Notes: generated from the sequence alone by a model not told the origin. Positions 1-9,279 are shown, counted from the first letter of the stretch. The stretch: 64,000 nt of DNA from Pseudosporangium ferrugineum (GCF_003002065.1 NZ_PVZG01000007.1:1-64000); one strand, 5' to 3'. Numbers and translations: made by a program.

Positions 1-899
1 TTGTGGTATGCGTGGAAGATCGCGGCGGTCCGTCCGGTGGTCTGCTCCCACGCCTTCAGCGCCTGGTCACGCGGGGTGTCGGTGAAGCCGCCGGCGGCCG
101 CGCCCCAGAGCACGCCGCAGGAGGGCACCAGCATCGCGTCCGTGACGCACCCGCCCGGCGGGGTCGTGGTCGGCGGCACGGTCGTGGGCGGCGTGGTGAC
201 CGGCGGAGTGGTCGTGGGCGGAGTGGTCGTGGGTGGCGTGGTGACCGGCGCCGTGGTCGGCGGGGTGGTGACCGGGGCCGTGGTCGGCGGGGTGGTGGGC
301 GTGGCCGGGGTGGTCGTCCTGACGACCGTGAGCCGCAGCTCCGGGCCGCCGGTGGCCGGGTCGCCCTGCTCGAGCGAGCGCAGCCGGGTGACGGCCGTGG
401 TGGACGCCGACTTCAGCGCGAACGCGTACGTGCCCGACCTGGTGACCACCTTGGACAGATCGAAGGTCAGGGTCTTGTCGGTGGCCTTCGGCTTGATCGA
501 GGCGATGGCCTTGCCGGTGGCCGGCGCGTTCGCCGCGGTGATGCTCTTCTCCGACCAGGTGGCCGCCACCGGGTAGACGGTGAGGGTGGCCGCGACCGGC
601 TTGCTCTCCACCGGCAGCCGCAGCTCGGCGCGCCGCACGGTCACGCCGGCGGCGAGCTTCGGCGCGAACTTCAGGTAGGAGACCCGGGTCTCGCCGCCCT
701 CCTTGCCGACGACCAGCTTGTCGGCCTGGCCGAAGTTGACGCTGCGGCGCGTGCTCGACGTGTACGTGTCGTCGCTGCTGAGCACGCTCACCGTCGTGGT
801 GGCCGTCGCGGCGTTCGCGGTGCCCGCCAGCGCGAAGCCCGCGCTCACGGCGACCACGCCTGTCACGGCAACGCCGATCTTCCCCCGCCTGGCAGTCAC
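1..899 (-). CDS. Secreted DNRLRE-domain protein with a C-terminal, probably GH26-like domain (3' end beyond window)
   Basis: The GTG start at 897-899 opens a signal peptide: basic TARRGK, a hydrophobic stretch, then a cleavage-like A-NA-A site near residue 30. A DNRLRE-type beta domain follows (about residues 33-185; motifs such as TYTSS, SYLKF, RAELRLPV), a family found in secreted wall-associated actinobacterial proteins. Residues about 190-245 are a Thr/Pro/Val linker of repeated TTPPTT units. The visible start of the last domain (CGVLWGAA, then WEQTTGR and IFHAYH) resembles the opening of bacterial GH26 mannanase-like domains. It reads to the window edge, so catalytic residues cannot be seen. 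GH26 is an inference from the first 50 residues; the secreted DNRLRE part is firmer. Confidence 0.7.
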   Translation of the reverse strand, partial: MTARRGKIGVAVTGVVAVSAGFALAGTANAATATTTVSVLSSDDTYTSSTRRSVNFGQADKLVVGKEGGETRVSYLKFAPKLAAGVTVRRAELRLPVESKPVAATLTVYPVAATWSEKSITAANAPATGKAIASIKPKATDKTLTFDLSKVVTRSGTYAFALKSASTTAVTRLRSLEQGDPATGGPELRLTVVRTTTPATPTTPPTTAPVTTPPTTAPVTTPPTTTPPTTTPPVTTPPTTVPPTTTPPGGCVTDAMLVPSCGVLWGAAAGGFTDTPRDQALKAWEQTTGRTAAIFHAYH

Positions 900-954
900 G
901 TCCGGTCCCCCTGTATGTCGATGAATCGCTGTCTGACACCAGGTTCGACAGGGG

Positions 955-984
955 CGGGTGCTGGTCCGGCTTGCGTTCGGGTGC
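955..984 (-). promoter_or_regulatory. Possible TcrA-like repeats upstream of the DNRLRE gene
   Basis: On the minus strand two exact GCACCCG heptamers (984-978 and 961-955) flank a degraded copy CAAGCCG (973-967), giving an 11-12 base period. They lie 56-85 bases upstream of the GTG start at 899. The period and heptamer resemble the flgB-upstream box at 16309-16326, but the central copy has only 4 of 7 matches and no sigma-28-like promoter follows, so this is weak. Confidence 0.25.
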
Positions 985-1082
985 AGCCCAGGTGCCGCTC
1001 CACCGGATGGGGGCCGGGCGGCAGGGAGCGGCGCGGATGAAGGGCTTTCCGGCCGGAACCACGGCACCGTCCGGACAGACGA

Positions 1083-1114
1083 AAGCGCCGCCGGACGGAG
1101 GTCCGGCGGCGCTT
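1083..1114 (-). terminator. Intrinsic terminator-like hairpin after the receiver gene
   Basis: A perfect 14-base-pair inverted repeat (1083-1096 with 1101-1114) around a four-base loop, followed on the minus strand by TTTCGTC. It lies 20 bases past the receiver gene that ends at 1134 and should separate it from the secreted-protein gene downstream. Confidence 0.75.
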
Positions 1115-1133
1115 CGGGCGTGCTGTGGATCGG

Positions 1134-1535
1134 TCAGGTGGTGGGTGCCTTCTCGGCCAGGATCACCCGCAGCGCCTCCAGCAGGAGGTCCGCGGTGAAC
1201 GGCTTCTTCACGAGGAGCGAGTCCTCGTTGATCAGCCCCTTGGTGACGGCGATGTCCTTGGGCAGGCCGGAGATGTAGACGACGCCCATGTCGGGGCGCA
1301 GTTGCGTGCAGGTGCGGGCCATCTCGCCGCCCGAGACGCCGGGCAGGCCGAGGTCGGTGACGAGGACGTCGATGTCCCCCGGGTGTTCCCGGCAGACCGT
1401 CAGGGCCTGGTCGGAGTCGCCGGCCACCAGGGTCGCGAAGCCCCGGCGCTCGAGCATCCGGCGCATGATGTCACGCAGATCCTCCTCGTCGTCGACGACG
1501 AGGACGGTGGGACGCTCCTCCGGAACTTCCGTCAT
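1134..1535 (-). CDS. Single-domain response regulator (receiver only)
   Basis: 133 residues, one receiver domain and no output domain. The acidic pocket is VVDDEED, the phospho-acceptor Asp lies in VTDLGLPG, and the switch Lys is in VKKPFTADLL. I chose the ATG at 1533-1535 because AGGAGG precedes it by a good distance; the reading frame continues nine codons further up without a ribosome site. It follows the subtilisin gene by 73 bases on the same strand. No kinase is adjacent on this strand; the PAS kinase at 3736 is the nearest candidate partner, which is only inference. The LPG and KPF context resembles receivers found as accessory proteins to hybrid kinases. Confidence 0.85.
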   Translation of the reverse strand: MTEVPEERPTVLVVDDEEDLRDIMRRMLERRGFATLVAGDSDQALTVCREHPGDIDVLVTDLGLPGVSGGEMARTCTQLRPDMGVVYISGLPKDIAVTKGLINEDSLLVKKPFTADLLLEALRVILAEKAPTT

Positions 1536-1608
1536 GAGAGCCTCCTGGCAAAGGTGAGACATTCACGCTATCCGCGGGCACCGGCCCTGGTTGCCGCTTT
1601 CCGCACAA

Positions 1609-3201
1609 TCAGAGTGTGAGCTTCCACCGGTCCAGGGTTCCCCTGGTGGTGCCGTAGGTGTCCTTGACCCGCAGCGTCCACTTACCGTTGCGGGCGGTGC
1701 CGGACAGGTCGATCGCGTACGTGTGCACGATGTCGGCCCGCCTGTCGGATTTCACCGCCGCCTTGAGCGTGTACGTGACCCCGGCCGGGCTGGTCAGCGC
1801 CACGGCCAGCGACCCCCGGTACGCGTGCCGCACGGTCACCGCCACGGTCGACGCGGAGGACGCCGGCCCGGTGCATCCCGAGACGGTCCTGACGCTGGTG
1901 GCCGTGGACTTCTTGCCGACCGGGACGTCCATACCCATGACGAAGGGTCCGCAGGCACCTCCCGTGACCGGCGGGGTGGTCGTGGCCGTGGAGAGGAAAC
2001 CGGTGTACAGGAGCTTGTTCACCGAGCCCGTGCCCCGGGCCGCCACCTTGCCGGCCGTCGCGTTGTCCGTGAGCGCGGCGCCGACCTGCGCCGGCGTCCA
2101 CTCCGGGTGCGCCGCGGCCACCAGGGCGGCGGCACCGGCCACGTGCGGCGTCGCCATCGAGGTGCCGCTCATGATCGCCGTCGCGGTGTCGGACGACGAG
2201 CCGGCCGAGGTGATCTTCGCGCCGGGGGCGAAGACGTCGAGGCACGAGCCGTAGTTCGAGAACGACGCGCGGGTGTCGGTGCTGTCCGTGGCGCCGACCG
2301 TGATCGCGGCCGGGGCGGACGCCGGCGAATAGCCGCAGGCGTTCCTGCTGTCGTTGCCGGCGGCGACGGCGTAGGTGACGCCCGACGCGATCGACTTGGC
2401 CACCGCGGCGTTCACGGCGGAGCTGGCCGGACCGCCGACGCTCATGTTGGCCACGGCCGGCTTGGCCGCGTTCCGGGTGACCCAGTCGATGCCCGCGATG
2501 ATCGCCGAGTACGGGCCGGCACCCTTGCAGTTCAGCACCCGTACGCCGACGAGCTTGACGTCCTTGGCGACGCCGTACGTCCGGCCGCCGATGGTGCCGG
2601 CCACGTGCGTACCGTGGCCGTTGCAGTCCTGGGCGGTGCCGTCGTTGTCGATGAAGTCCCGGCCGTAGCTCGCCCGGCCGCCGAACTCGGCGTGCCCGAT
2701 CCGGATGCCGGTGTCCAGCACGTACGCGGTCGCGGCCGCCGCCGAGGGGTACGTGTAGCTCTTCGACAGCGGCAACGCCCTCTGGTCGAGCCGGTCGAGA
2801 CCCCACACCGGGTTCGCCTGCGTGGTGTCGGCGAGCGTGGCGACCGCGTCCTGCTCGACGTAGTCGACCGCGGGGTTGGCGGCGAGGCGGCGGGCCTCCA
2901 GCGGCGTCATGCCGGTGTGGAAGCCGCGTACGGCTGAGGTGTAGCTGGCGAGCACCCGGCCGCCGTAGCGGGAGGTGAGCGCGCGGGAGACGGCCGGCAC
3001 CTCGGTGGCCCCGGCCTTGAGCACCACGATGTAGCTGCCCGGGATGGCTCCGGCACCGGCCGCGCGGACCGTGCCGAGGGGCAGCGCGCCCGGCGTCCCG
3101 GCGAGGGCGCTCCCCGCCGCGCCGGTCACCACCGCGGCGGTCGCCAGGGCGGCGGTCAGCGCGAAGCGTGCGGCCCGGCGCCGCCCGTGGTTGCTCGTCA
3201 T
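1609..3201 (-). CDS. Secreted subtilisin-family (S8) serine protease with C-terminal P-domain
   Basis: 530 residues from the ATG at 3199-3201, which has AGGAGGG upstream; the open frame extends further but without a site. Signal peptide about 1-34. Inhibitor I9 propeptide about 56-122 (SYIVVLK start). Peptidase S8 about 130-400, with catalytic Asp163 (YVLDTG), His196 (NGHGTHVAG) and Ser348 (GTSMATPH). Pro-protein convertase-type P-domain about 415-530, ending in WTLRVKD. All catalytic residues are present, so it should be an active extracellular protease. Related actinomycete enzymes degrade proteins outside the cell; a role in sporangium or spore-coat remodelling is only suggested by its position beside the flagellar cluster and by a box-like repeat upstream. 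Confidence 0.93.
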   Translation of the reverse strand: MTSNHGRRRAARFALTAALATAAVVTGAAGSALAGTPGALPLGTVRAAGAGAIPGSYIVVLKAGATEVPAVSRALTSRYGGRVLASYTSAVRGFHTGMTPLEARRLAANPAVDYVEQDAVATLADTTQANPVWGLDRLDQRALPLSKSYTYPSAAAATAYVLDTGIRIGHAEFGGRASYGRDFIDNDGTAQDCNGHGTHVAGTIGGRTYGVAKDVKLVGVRVLNCKGAGPYSAIIAGIDWVTRNAAKPAVANMSVGGPASSAVNAAVAKSIASGVTYAVAAGNDSRNACGYSPASAPAAITVGATDSTDTRASFSNYGSCLDVFAPGAKITSAGSSSDTATAIMSGTSMATPHVAGAAALVAAAHPEWTPAQVGAALTDNATAGKVAARGTGSVNKLLYTGFLSTATTTPPVTGGACGPFVMGMDVPVGKKSTATSVRTVSGCTGPASSASTVAVTVRHAYRGSLAVALTSPAGVTYTLKAAVKSDRRADIVHTYAIDLSGTARNGKWTLRVKDTYGTTRGTLDRWKLTL

Positions 3202-3289
3202 ACTCGGGTCCCTCCTGGTACGGACAGCGTCGGACATCACCGGAGCGGAACAGGCATGCCGGCGGCGTCTGGGGGGAAATGCTCGGGAA

Positions 3290-3333
3290 GGGGCGGAGCC
3301 GCCCCGGGACCTCGGAGGTTGCCGGTGGGTTGC
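3290..3333 (-). promoter_or_regulatory. Possible TcrA-like direct repeat and palindrome upstream of the S8 protease
   Basis: On the minus strand GCAACCC (3333-3327), four bases, then GCAACCT (3322-3316): the same 11-base period as the flgB box, with the final base of each heptamer changed. It ends 115 bases above the protease start. A perfect 16-base palindrome GGGGCGGAGCCGCCCC lies at 3290-3305, between the repeat and the gene. No sigma-28-type promoter was found after it. The spacer also serves the divergent DUF7455 gene. Confidence 0.3.
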
Positions 3334-3433
3334 AGCGGTGGCGTCCGGGGCCGCAAGGCTAAGTCGTCCCCCGGGCGGGCCGAAGTACCCGCTGTCAGGA
3401 CCGCTTGCACCGCCACCGAGCAAGGAGAGCGCT

Positions 3434-3658
3434 ATGACCACAGTGATGTCGCCCGAGATCGTCGTCGTCGACTCGCTGGCCGAGCGCTGCGACCGCTGCG
3501 GCGCGGCGGCGAAGCTCGAACTGAGCCTGGCGGGCGGCGGCGGCCTGGCGTTCTGCGGGCACCACGCGAACAAGTACGCAGGTCAGCTCGCGCCGGTGTC
3601 GGTCAAGGCAGCGGTCGAGAACGGCTTCGCCTGGGCGGGGCAGTCTCACCCGGCGTGA
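3434..3658 (+). CDS. DUF7455 family small protein
   Basis: 74 residues, ATG at 3434 preceded by AAGGAGAG. It has the family pattern of a CDRCGA motif near residue 19 and FCGHHANKY near residue 41, which together look like a small Cys/His metal site. Such proteins are common and highly conserved in actinobacteria but have no assigned function. It stands alone between the divergent protease and the sensor kinase 77 bases downstream. Confidence 0.8.
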   Translation: MTTVMSPEIVVVDSLAERCDRCGAAAKLELSLAGGGGLAFCGHHANKYAGQLAPVSVKAAVENGFAWAGQSHPA

Positions 3659-3735
3659 CCACTTGATCCCATCCGCCGCGATATGATCACTCCCTCACAC
3701 TTGGGCCGGAAAAGCCCATCTTTAGAGGGGTTCCG

Positions 3736-5541
3736 GTGCAGATCGCGGCGCAGAACGTGGGGAGGCTGTCCCGGCTCGCCGCCGGCGGCACCGGCGTCGC
3801 CGTCGCCCTCTCCGGCACCCTCGGCCTGGCCCTCTCCCGGGCCGGCACCACCTATTCCGAAGCGTTGACGACGAGCCCGGCAGCCGCCCTGATGGCCGCC
3901 GGGCTCGCGCTCTTCCTGCTGGCGCCGCCGGCTACCGGGCGGGCGGCGCGGGTTCTGGCGTACGCGCTGGCGGGCGTCTCCGTGGCGCTGGGTGCCGCGG
4001 TGCTGCCCCGGCATCCCGCGGCCGGGGTCGCCACCATGCTGAGCGGGCTCGCCCTGGCCTGCCTGGACCTGCGGGTCGAACGCCGCTCCGGCGATCCGGT
4101 GCGCTACCGGGTCGCCGATCCCCTGCTCGCCGGCAGCGCCGTCATCGCGCTGGTGGCGCTCGTGCCACGGATGTTCGCGCCGACGTTCCCGGACGGGCCG
4201 CCGCCGGAGAGCCTGATGTCGGCGTACCACGCGGGGGCGCTGTTCGCCCTGGCCGTCGGCATGGTGCTGGCCCGGCCCGAGGCGGGACCGCTGCGCACCG
4301 CCGCGGCGGCCGGGCCGGGCGTGAAGGTCCGCCGGATGCTGCCGGCCGTCGTCGCCGTACCCGTCATCGCCGCCCTGGCCAGCGCGCTCGCCGTCCGTAC
4401 GGGAATCAGCCGGCCGGCCGCCGCCGTCAGCACCGGCACGGTCCTCGCCGGGCTGGCGCTCATCGGTCTGGTCGGGTTCCTGGTCCGCTCGCTGGAGGGT
4501 GCCGACCGCAAGCAGCGGGAGCTGGTCTCCGAGCTGCACGAGCGGCGCGACTTCGCGGACACGCTCCTCCAGTCGATGCACGAGGCGGTGATGGTCCTCG
4601 ACGCGAACTACCGCGTCATCGACGTGAACCGGCGCTGGCGGGAGCTGACCGGCCGGGACTCCGGCGAGGACGGCGCCGAGTCCACCCTGCCCCCGGCCGG
4701 CACCCGGGACTGGGTGATCCGCCGCGCCGACGGTACCGAGGTGCCGGTGCTCGCCACGATGGCGGCGATCCCGGACCGCGCCGGGCGCCCCCGCGGTTAC
4801 GTCGCCACGTACGTCGACATCACCGACCGCAAGCGCGCCGAGGACGAGCTGAGCAGCCGGGCCGCCGAGCTGGAAGCGGGCAACGAGCGGCTCGCGGCGG
4901 CGCTCGCCTTCAAGAACGACCTCACCTCGATGCTGACCCACGACGTCGCGCAGCCGATCAGCTCGATCGCCAGCCTGGCCGAGCTGCTGCACGCCGACTG
5001 GGCGGACCTGCCCGACGACATCCGGCTCGAGCTGGCGTCGAAGATCGACAAGAACGCCCACCGGCTGATCCGGATGATGAACGACCTGCAGCTGCTCTTC
5101 CGGCTGGACACGGGCGCGGTCACCGCCCGGCGGACCCCGGTGCCGGTCCGGGAGGTCGTCGCGGCCGTGACCGAGGAGCTGGGCTGCACGGCGGACGTCG
5201 TGGTCGCGGCGGACGACGACGTCTCGGCGCTCGCCGACCGTCAGCACGTGTGGCACGTCGTCCGCAATCTGCTGTCCAACGCGCTCACCTACGGCGAGTC
5301 GCCGATCGAGATCCGCGCCGGACGCGACGCCGAGTCGGTGGTGCTGATCGTCGAGGACCGCGGCGGCGGTATCCCCGAGGAACTGCTGCCCAACCTCTTC
5401 GACCGCTTCATGCGCGGCGCCGGGCTCGGGCTGTTCATCGTGCGCCATCTCGTGGAGGCGAACGGGGGCTCGGTCCGCTACGAGCGGGCCGAGCCCCGGG
5501 GTGCGCGCCTGATCGTGACCTGGGAGGCGGCTTCCCTCTGA
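3736..5541 (+). CDS. Membrane sensor histidine kinase with PAS domain
   Basis: 601 residues from a GTG with GAGGGG upstream. Residues 1-255 are hydrophobic with roughly eight predicted membrane segments and no recognisable ligand domain. A PAS domain spans about 271-365, then a short coiled linker. HisKA has phospho-acceptor His402 in MLTHDVAQP, and HATPase_c has RNLLSNALTYG, EDRGGGIP and GAGLGLFIV. The ATP lid is very short: FDRFMRG runs straight into GAGLGLF, where most family members have about ten more residues. No response regulator follows on this strand; the receiver at 1134 is the nearest. It converges with the SRPBCC gene, leaving 7 bases. Confidence 0.9.
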   Translation: MQIAAQNVGRLSRLAAGGTGVAVALSGTLGLALSRAGTTYSEALTTSPAAALMAAGLALFLLAPPATGRAARVLAYALAGVSVALGAAVLPRHPAAGVATMLSGLALACLDLRVERRSGDPVRYRVADPLLAGSAVIALVALVPRMFAPTFPDGPPPESLMSAYHAGALFALAVGMVLARPEAGPLRTAAAAGPGVKVRRMLPAVVAVPVIAALASALAVRTGISRPAAAVSTGTVLAGLALIGLVGFLVRSLEGADRKQRELVSELHERRDFADTLLQSMHEAVMVLDANYRVIDVNRRWRELTGRDSGEDGAESTLPPAGTRDWVIRRADGTEVPVLATMAAIPDRAGRPRGYVATYVDITDRKRAEDELSSRAAELEAGNERLAAALAFKNDLTSMLTHDVAQPISSIASLAELLHADWADLPDDIRLELASKIDKNAHRLIRMMNDLQLLFRLDTGAVTARRTPVPVREVVAAVTEELGCTADVVVAADDDVSALADRQHVWHVVRNLLSNALTYGESPIEIRAGRDAESVVLIVEDRGGGIPEELLPNLFDRFMRGAGLGLFIVRHLVEANGGSVRYERAEPRGARLIVTWEAASL

Positions 5542-5548
5542 GCGCGGG

Positions 5549-6415
5549 CTACCAGCTGCCGCGCTCCTCCTCGTGGATGACGCCGTCGCCGCGGCCGTCG
5601 CGCGCGCCCATCGCCTTGCCGCCCATCCGGGCCGCGGCCGAGCTCTGGCCGGCGGGCCGGGTGCCGGCCGCACCCCCGCGGACGGACGGGGCGCCGACGA
5701 TGCGGCGGCCGGGCGCGAGGACGTCGTCGAGGTCGTGCGCGCTGCGGATGCCGGGCGCCGAGGTGATGTCGACCGTGGTCCCGGCGTTCGGGGTGCCGAG
5801 GGCGGCGGTGCCCGCGTTCGGGCGCAGGGTGCCGAGGCCGTCGTCGTGGGCGTTGCTGAACTCGCCGGCGCTCGTACCCCAGCCGGCGCCCGGTCCGGGA
5901 CGGCCGCCGCGGGCGCGGCCCGCCACCGAGGCGGGCGAGGCGTACGCGCTACCGGTGAGGTTCTTGGAGCTGGCACCGGACAGGTGGCCGCCGGTGCCCA
6001 GCTTGCCGGTCTCGATCAGGCCCTTGAAGGTGGTCAGGTCGGCCTTGAGACGGCGGCTCAGCGCGTCCTCGCCGTGCCGGTCCCCCGGGAGCAGGAACGC
6101 CGCGTCGGCCTCGAGCTGGGCGACGATCTGGGTACGCGTCTCGCCCATCGGCCGCAGGGTGATCGTCTCGGCCATCCGAGGGCCGTCGACGGTCGCCCAG
6201 GCCACCCGTTCGTCGAGGGAGCACTCGACGATCCGGGCGTCGAACTCCTGGCGGCGCCCCTCGACGTCCATGACCCAGTGGGTCCGGCCCTCGCCGACCG
6301 GGATGACCTGCTCCACACCGGTCATGAAGCGGGGGTAGTTCTCGAAGGTGGCGAGCTGCTCGTACACGGCGTGCAGCGGTGCGCTGATCTCGACGGCCTG
6401 CTGGACCATACTCAT
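5549..6415 (-). CDS. SRPBCC-family protein with long disordered tail
   Basis: 288 residues from the ATG at 6413-6415 (GGGAGAG upstream; ten codons above it lack a site). Residues 1-145 form a START/polyketide-cyclase-like SRPBCC fold (VEISAPLHAVYEQLATFENYPRFM start), a hydrophobic-cavity domain that binds lipids or small ligands. Residues about 150-288 are a Gly/Ala/Ser/Arg-rich, low-complexity tail with no recognised domain. Similar two-part proteins occur in actinomycetes with no known role. It overlaps nothing and is followed by the convergent kinase gene. Confidence 0.8.
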   Translation of the reverse strand: MSMVQQAVEISAPLHAVYEQLATFENYPRFMTGVEQVIPVGEGRTHWVMDVEGRRQEFDARIVECSLDERVAWATVDGPRMAETITLRPMGETRTQIVAQLEADAAFLLPGDRHGEDALSRRLKADLTTFKGLIETGKLGTGGHLSGASSKNLTGSAYASPASVAGRARGGRPGPGAGWGTSAGEFSNAHDDGLGTLRPNAGTAALGTPNAGTTVDITSAPGIRSAHDLDDVLAPGRRIVGAPSVRGGAAGTRPAGQSSAAARMGGKAMGARDGRGDGVIHEEERGSW

Positions 6416-6489
6416 GGCATCTCTCCCATGCTGAAGTGCTGGCATGACAGAGCGTACGTAGATGACTACAGTCGGCGTCCGGTTTCCCG

Positions 6490-7242
6490 TCAGACTCGGC
6501 GCAGGTACTGCCAGTGGCCGACCTCGGCGGCGTACCGCGCGTCACTGGCCGCCACCATCGCCACATCGGCCTCACGCAGCATGGCGATCACCCGGGGCGA
6601 CGGACTGCGCCAGGCCTCGCTGATCTCGACGGCCGTACCCGTGGACCGGCAGGCCTCGGCGAGCGCGCCGAGGATCTCCGGGGTGACCGCCGAATCGTCG
6701 ATGCCGACGTGCGCGAGCAGGCTCAGCGGGCGGGCGAGCTGGGTCGGCGCGTAGCGCGAGGCCCGCTCGACGCCCCTGATGGTGGCGGTCACGACGATCT
6801 CGGCGACCTGCTCCGGCACGAGCCGGCCCGCGGTCAGCAGCGCGCGCACCTCCCGGGCGCCGGCCGGGCCGTCGGCGAGCGGCAGCCGGGAGATCGCCAC
6901 CGACACCGCCTCGAGGTTGCCCAGGTCGGCGGGCCACGCCAGCCAGCCGTCCTGCTGGACGATCTCGACCTCGGCGGCGACGCGCAGGGTGATCTCCGTA
7001 CGCCGCCGGGCCCGGCGCACCGCATCCGCGTACGCGGGCAGCCACGTCGTGTCGGGTCCCACCTGGTCGGCGAAGGTCAGCGCGGTCAGGCCGGCCCGGT
7101 CCGCGGCGGAGACCACCACGCCGACGCTGTCCCGTCCGGCCGCGAAGCCGGTGTGCACGTGGGCGTCGGCCCGCAGATCGAGGGCGGACGCCGGCGCGGC
7201 GAGGGTGGTGCCGTCCATGATCGATTCGCGCTCTGCACCCAC
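6490..7242 (-). CDS. PHP-domain hydrolase (histidinol-phosphatase-like)
   Basis: 250 residues. The GTG at 7240-7242 is preceded by GGGGAGA. The PHP metal site is visible as DAHVHTG near residue 27, AEVEI near 90, LAHVG near 178 and ASDARY near 233, so a di- or tri-metal phosphoesterase is likely. PHP proteins include histidinol phosphatases and nucleases, and the substrate here is unknown. It is not in a histidine operon. The next gene upstream is the chemoreceptor, 96 bases away. Confidence 0.8.
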   Translation of the reverse strand: MGAERESIMDGTTLAAPASALDLRADAHVHTGFAAGRDSVGVVVSAADRAGLTALTFADQVGPDTTWLPAYADAVRRARRRTEITLRVAAEVEIVQQDGWLAWPADLGNLEAVSVAISRLPLADGPAGAREVRALLTAGRLVPEQVAEIVVTATIRGVERASRYAPTQLARPLSLLAHVGIDDSAVTPEILGALAEACRSTGTAVEISEAWRSPSPRVIAMLREADVAMVAASDARYAAEVGHWQYLRRV

Positions 7243-7338
7243 GATGTCTCCCCGACGCCGTCCACCGGACGAGTGCCTCCCGTCCTTGGGGAAAACTGTG
7301 CGGTGCGGGTGTTGTGGACCGGGGCCGCACCAGGTGCA

Positions 7339-8916
7339 TTACGGGTGCGCGGCCGCCTCGAGCCGGAAATTGCCGACCTGGTTGCGCAGCTCCTCCGCGG
7401 TACGGGCGACTTCCTCGCTGGCCAGCCGGCTCTGGGTGACGCCGTGCACGGCACCCGAACCGGCCCGCGCGACATCGGCGATGTTCGTGGCGATCCGGCC
7501 GCTGCCGGAGGCGACCTCGCTGATGCTGCGGCTCATCTCCCCGGTGGTGGCGGTCTGCTCCTCCACGGCGCTCGCGATGGTGGTCTGGAACTCGTTGATC
7601 TTCCCGATCACCTCGCTGATCCGGCTGATCACCTCGACCGCCCCGGCGGTGTCGGCCTGGATCGCGTTCACCCGCGCACCGATGTCCTCGGTCGCCCGCG
7701 CGGTCTCCTGGGCCAGGTCCTTGACCTCGCTCGCGACCACCGCGAACCCCTTGCCGGCGTCGCCCGCGCGGGCCGCCTCGATCGTCGCGTTGAGCGCCAG
7801 CAGGTTGGTCTGCTCGGCGATCGACGTGATCAGCTTGATCACGTTGCCGATCTCGGCCGAGGACTCGCCCAGCTGCCGGACGGTGCCGGTCGCCTGGGCC
7901 GACTCGGCCACCGCGACGGCGGCGATCCGCACCGCCTCGCTGGTGTTGCGGGAGATCTCCCGGATGCTCAGGCCCATCTCCTCGGAACCGGCGGCCACCG
8001 TCTGCACGTTGCGCGAGATCTCCTCGGCCTCGGCGGACGCCGCGGACGTCCGGGCATCCGTCTCGTGGGCCGCGTCGGCGATCTGGGCGGCCACGGCGGA
8101 GAGTTCGGTGGCCGCGCTGGCCAGCGTCTCCGAGTTCTGACTGATGGTGCTCAGCGACCGGCGGATCGCCTCCGTCGCCCGGTCCATCCCGGCCGCCATC
8201 CGGCCGATCTCGTCGCGGCTGGTGATGCCGGTACGCCGGGTCAGGTCCCCGTCCGCCATCGCGTCGACCACCTCGCCGAGGCGGCGGACCGGCCGGAGGA
8301 TCGACCGGGCCAGCGGTACGGCCAGCGCGAGCAGCAGCGCCAGGCAGAGCAGCACCACGATGACCGTGGCCGTACGGGCGCCGGTCACGGTGGCGTCCAT
8401 GTCGGCTCGCTCCCGGCCGATGGCCGCGTCCACCTTCTCGTTGAGGGCACCCAGCTTGTCGTCGACCGCGTGGTTCCGCTCGGCGATCTGGTCGATGTTC
8501 GCCGTCGCGTTCGCACCGCCCGCACCCGCCTGCTTGACGAAGTCCGAGATGAACGCGCCGAACGCGGTCACCTCGGGGCGGATCTGCCCGAACTCGGCGG
8601 CCAGATCGGCCGGCAGCCCGGCGTTCTCCACCGCGTCCGCGGCCTCGGTGGCCGACACCACATCGTCGGCGACGTCCTGCGTGACGTCCTGGCCCAGGGC
8701 CGCCCGGTACGCGTCGACCTTAAGTTCGCTCTGCCGGGTGTCGAGATGGTTGAGCGCGCCCATGCCCGCCTCGAGGCCCCGAACCCGGTCGGCCTGCTCG
8801 ACCAACGTCGACTGGCTGGCCCAGGAGCCGATCGCGAGGACCAGCAGCCCGACCATGCCCGCGACGACGATGAGGCCGATCCGCTTGGCGATACCCAATT
8901 GCATCAATCGGGACAT
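7339..8916 (-). CDS. Methyl-accepting chemotaxis protein (transmembrane receptor)
   Basis: 525 residues, AAAGGAGAG before the ATG. One membrane helix lies at about 12-33 and a second at about 180-202. They enclose a mostly helical periplasmic-side domain of about 145 residues (four-helix-bundle type, ligand unknown). HAMP runs about 203-255, then a long signalling coil with the conserved hairpin tip [18 protein letters not shown]. It feeds the CheA/CheW complex encoded at 45172-48001. It is the last gene of the flgN-flgK-flgL-fliW-csrA run, 40 bases after csrA, so it is probably made with late flagellar genes. No CheR/B-docking pentapeptide is seen; the protein ends LEAAAHP. Confidence 0.95.
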   Translation of the reverse strand: MSRLMQLGIAKRIGLIVVAGMVGLLVLAIGSWASQSTLVEQADRVRGLEAGMGALNHLDTRQSELKVDAYRAALGQDVTQDVADDVVSATEAADAVENAGLPADLAAEFGQIRPEVTAFGAFISDFVKQAGAGGANATANIDQIAERNHAVDDKLGALNEKVDAAIGRERADMDATVTGARTATVIVVLLCLALLLALAVPLARSILRPVRRLGEVVDAMADGDLTRRTGITSRDEIGRMAAGMDRATEAIRRSLSTISQNSETLASAATELSAVAAQIADAAHETDARTSAASAEAEEISRNVQTVAAGSEEMGLSIREISRNTSEAVRIAAVAVAESAQATGTVRQLGESSAEIGNVIKLITSIAEQTNLLALNATIEAARAGDAGKGFAVVASEVKDLAQETARATEDIGARVNAIQADTAGAVEVISRISEVIGKINEFQTTIASAVEEQTATTGEMSRSISEVASGSGRIATNIADVARAGSGAVHGVTQSRLASEEVARTAEELRNQVGNFRLEAAAHP

Positions 8917-8956
8917 GAAGCTCTCCTTTGAGCGGCCCGAGCCCCGTGCTCCGGCC

Positions 8957-9199
8957 TCAGTCGGGCTGGGCGGCCGGGCGCAGCATGTCGGAGACGGCCT
9001 GCACCGCGTCGTCGTCGGGAGACGCGGCCTCGCGGTTGGCGGCCTTCAACTCGTTGTAGACCTCCTCGCGGTGCACCTGCACGTCGCGTGGGGCCTTGAT
9101 ACCGATGCGGATGACGTCGCCGCGCGCCTCGAGGACGGTCACGACGACGTCATCGCCGATGATCACACTTTCGCCGGCCCTCCTGGTCAGCACCAGCAT
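8957..9199 (-). CDS. csrA: Carbon storage regulator CsrA (translational regulator)
   Basis: 80 residues, starting [18 protein letters not shown] at the ATG 9197-9199, with AAGGGG upstream. CsrA dimers bind GGA motifs in mRNA leaders and block ribosome access; in Bacillus the target is flagellin mRNA and the antagonist is FliW. The C-terminal tail is longer than in the 61-residue E. coli protein, as is usual in Gram-positives that use FliW. It lies 80 bases after fliW in the same operon. Candidate sites are present in the fliC leader at 12726-12762. Confidence 0.95.
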   Translation of the reverse strand: MLVLTRRAGESVIIGDDVVVTVLEARGDVIRIGIKAPRDVQVHREEVYNELKAANREAASPDDDAVQAVSDMLRPAAQPD

Positions 9200-9279
9200 C
9201 GTTTCTGCCCCTTCTCCATCCGTGGACAGGACATGTAGCAACCGGGTCGCGAGCTGTCACGCGACCGGGGCGGAAACCG

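Noticed and set aside
1..576. Plus-strand frame rich in GGVVTGAVVGG repeats
   Set aside because: It is the complement of the Thr/Pro linker of the secreted DNRLRE protein.
3646..5976. A 776-codon minus-strand frame opposite the sensor kinase
   Set aside because: It is the antisense of a clear histidine kinase, with Arg/Pro/Gly low-complexity sequence and no family.
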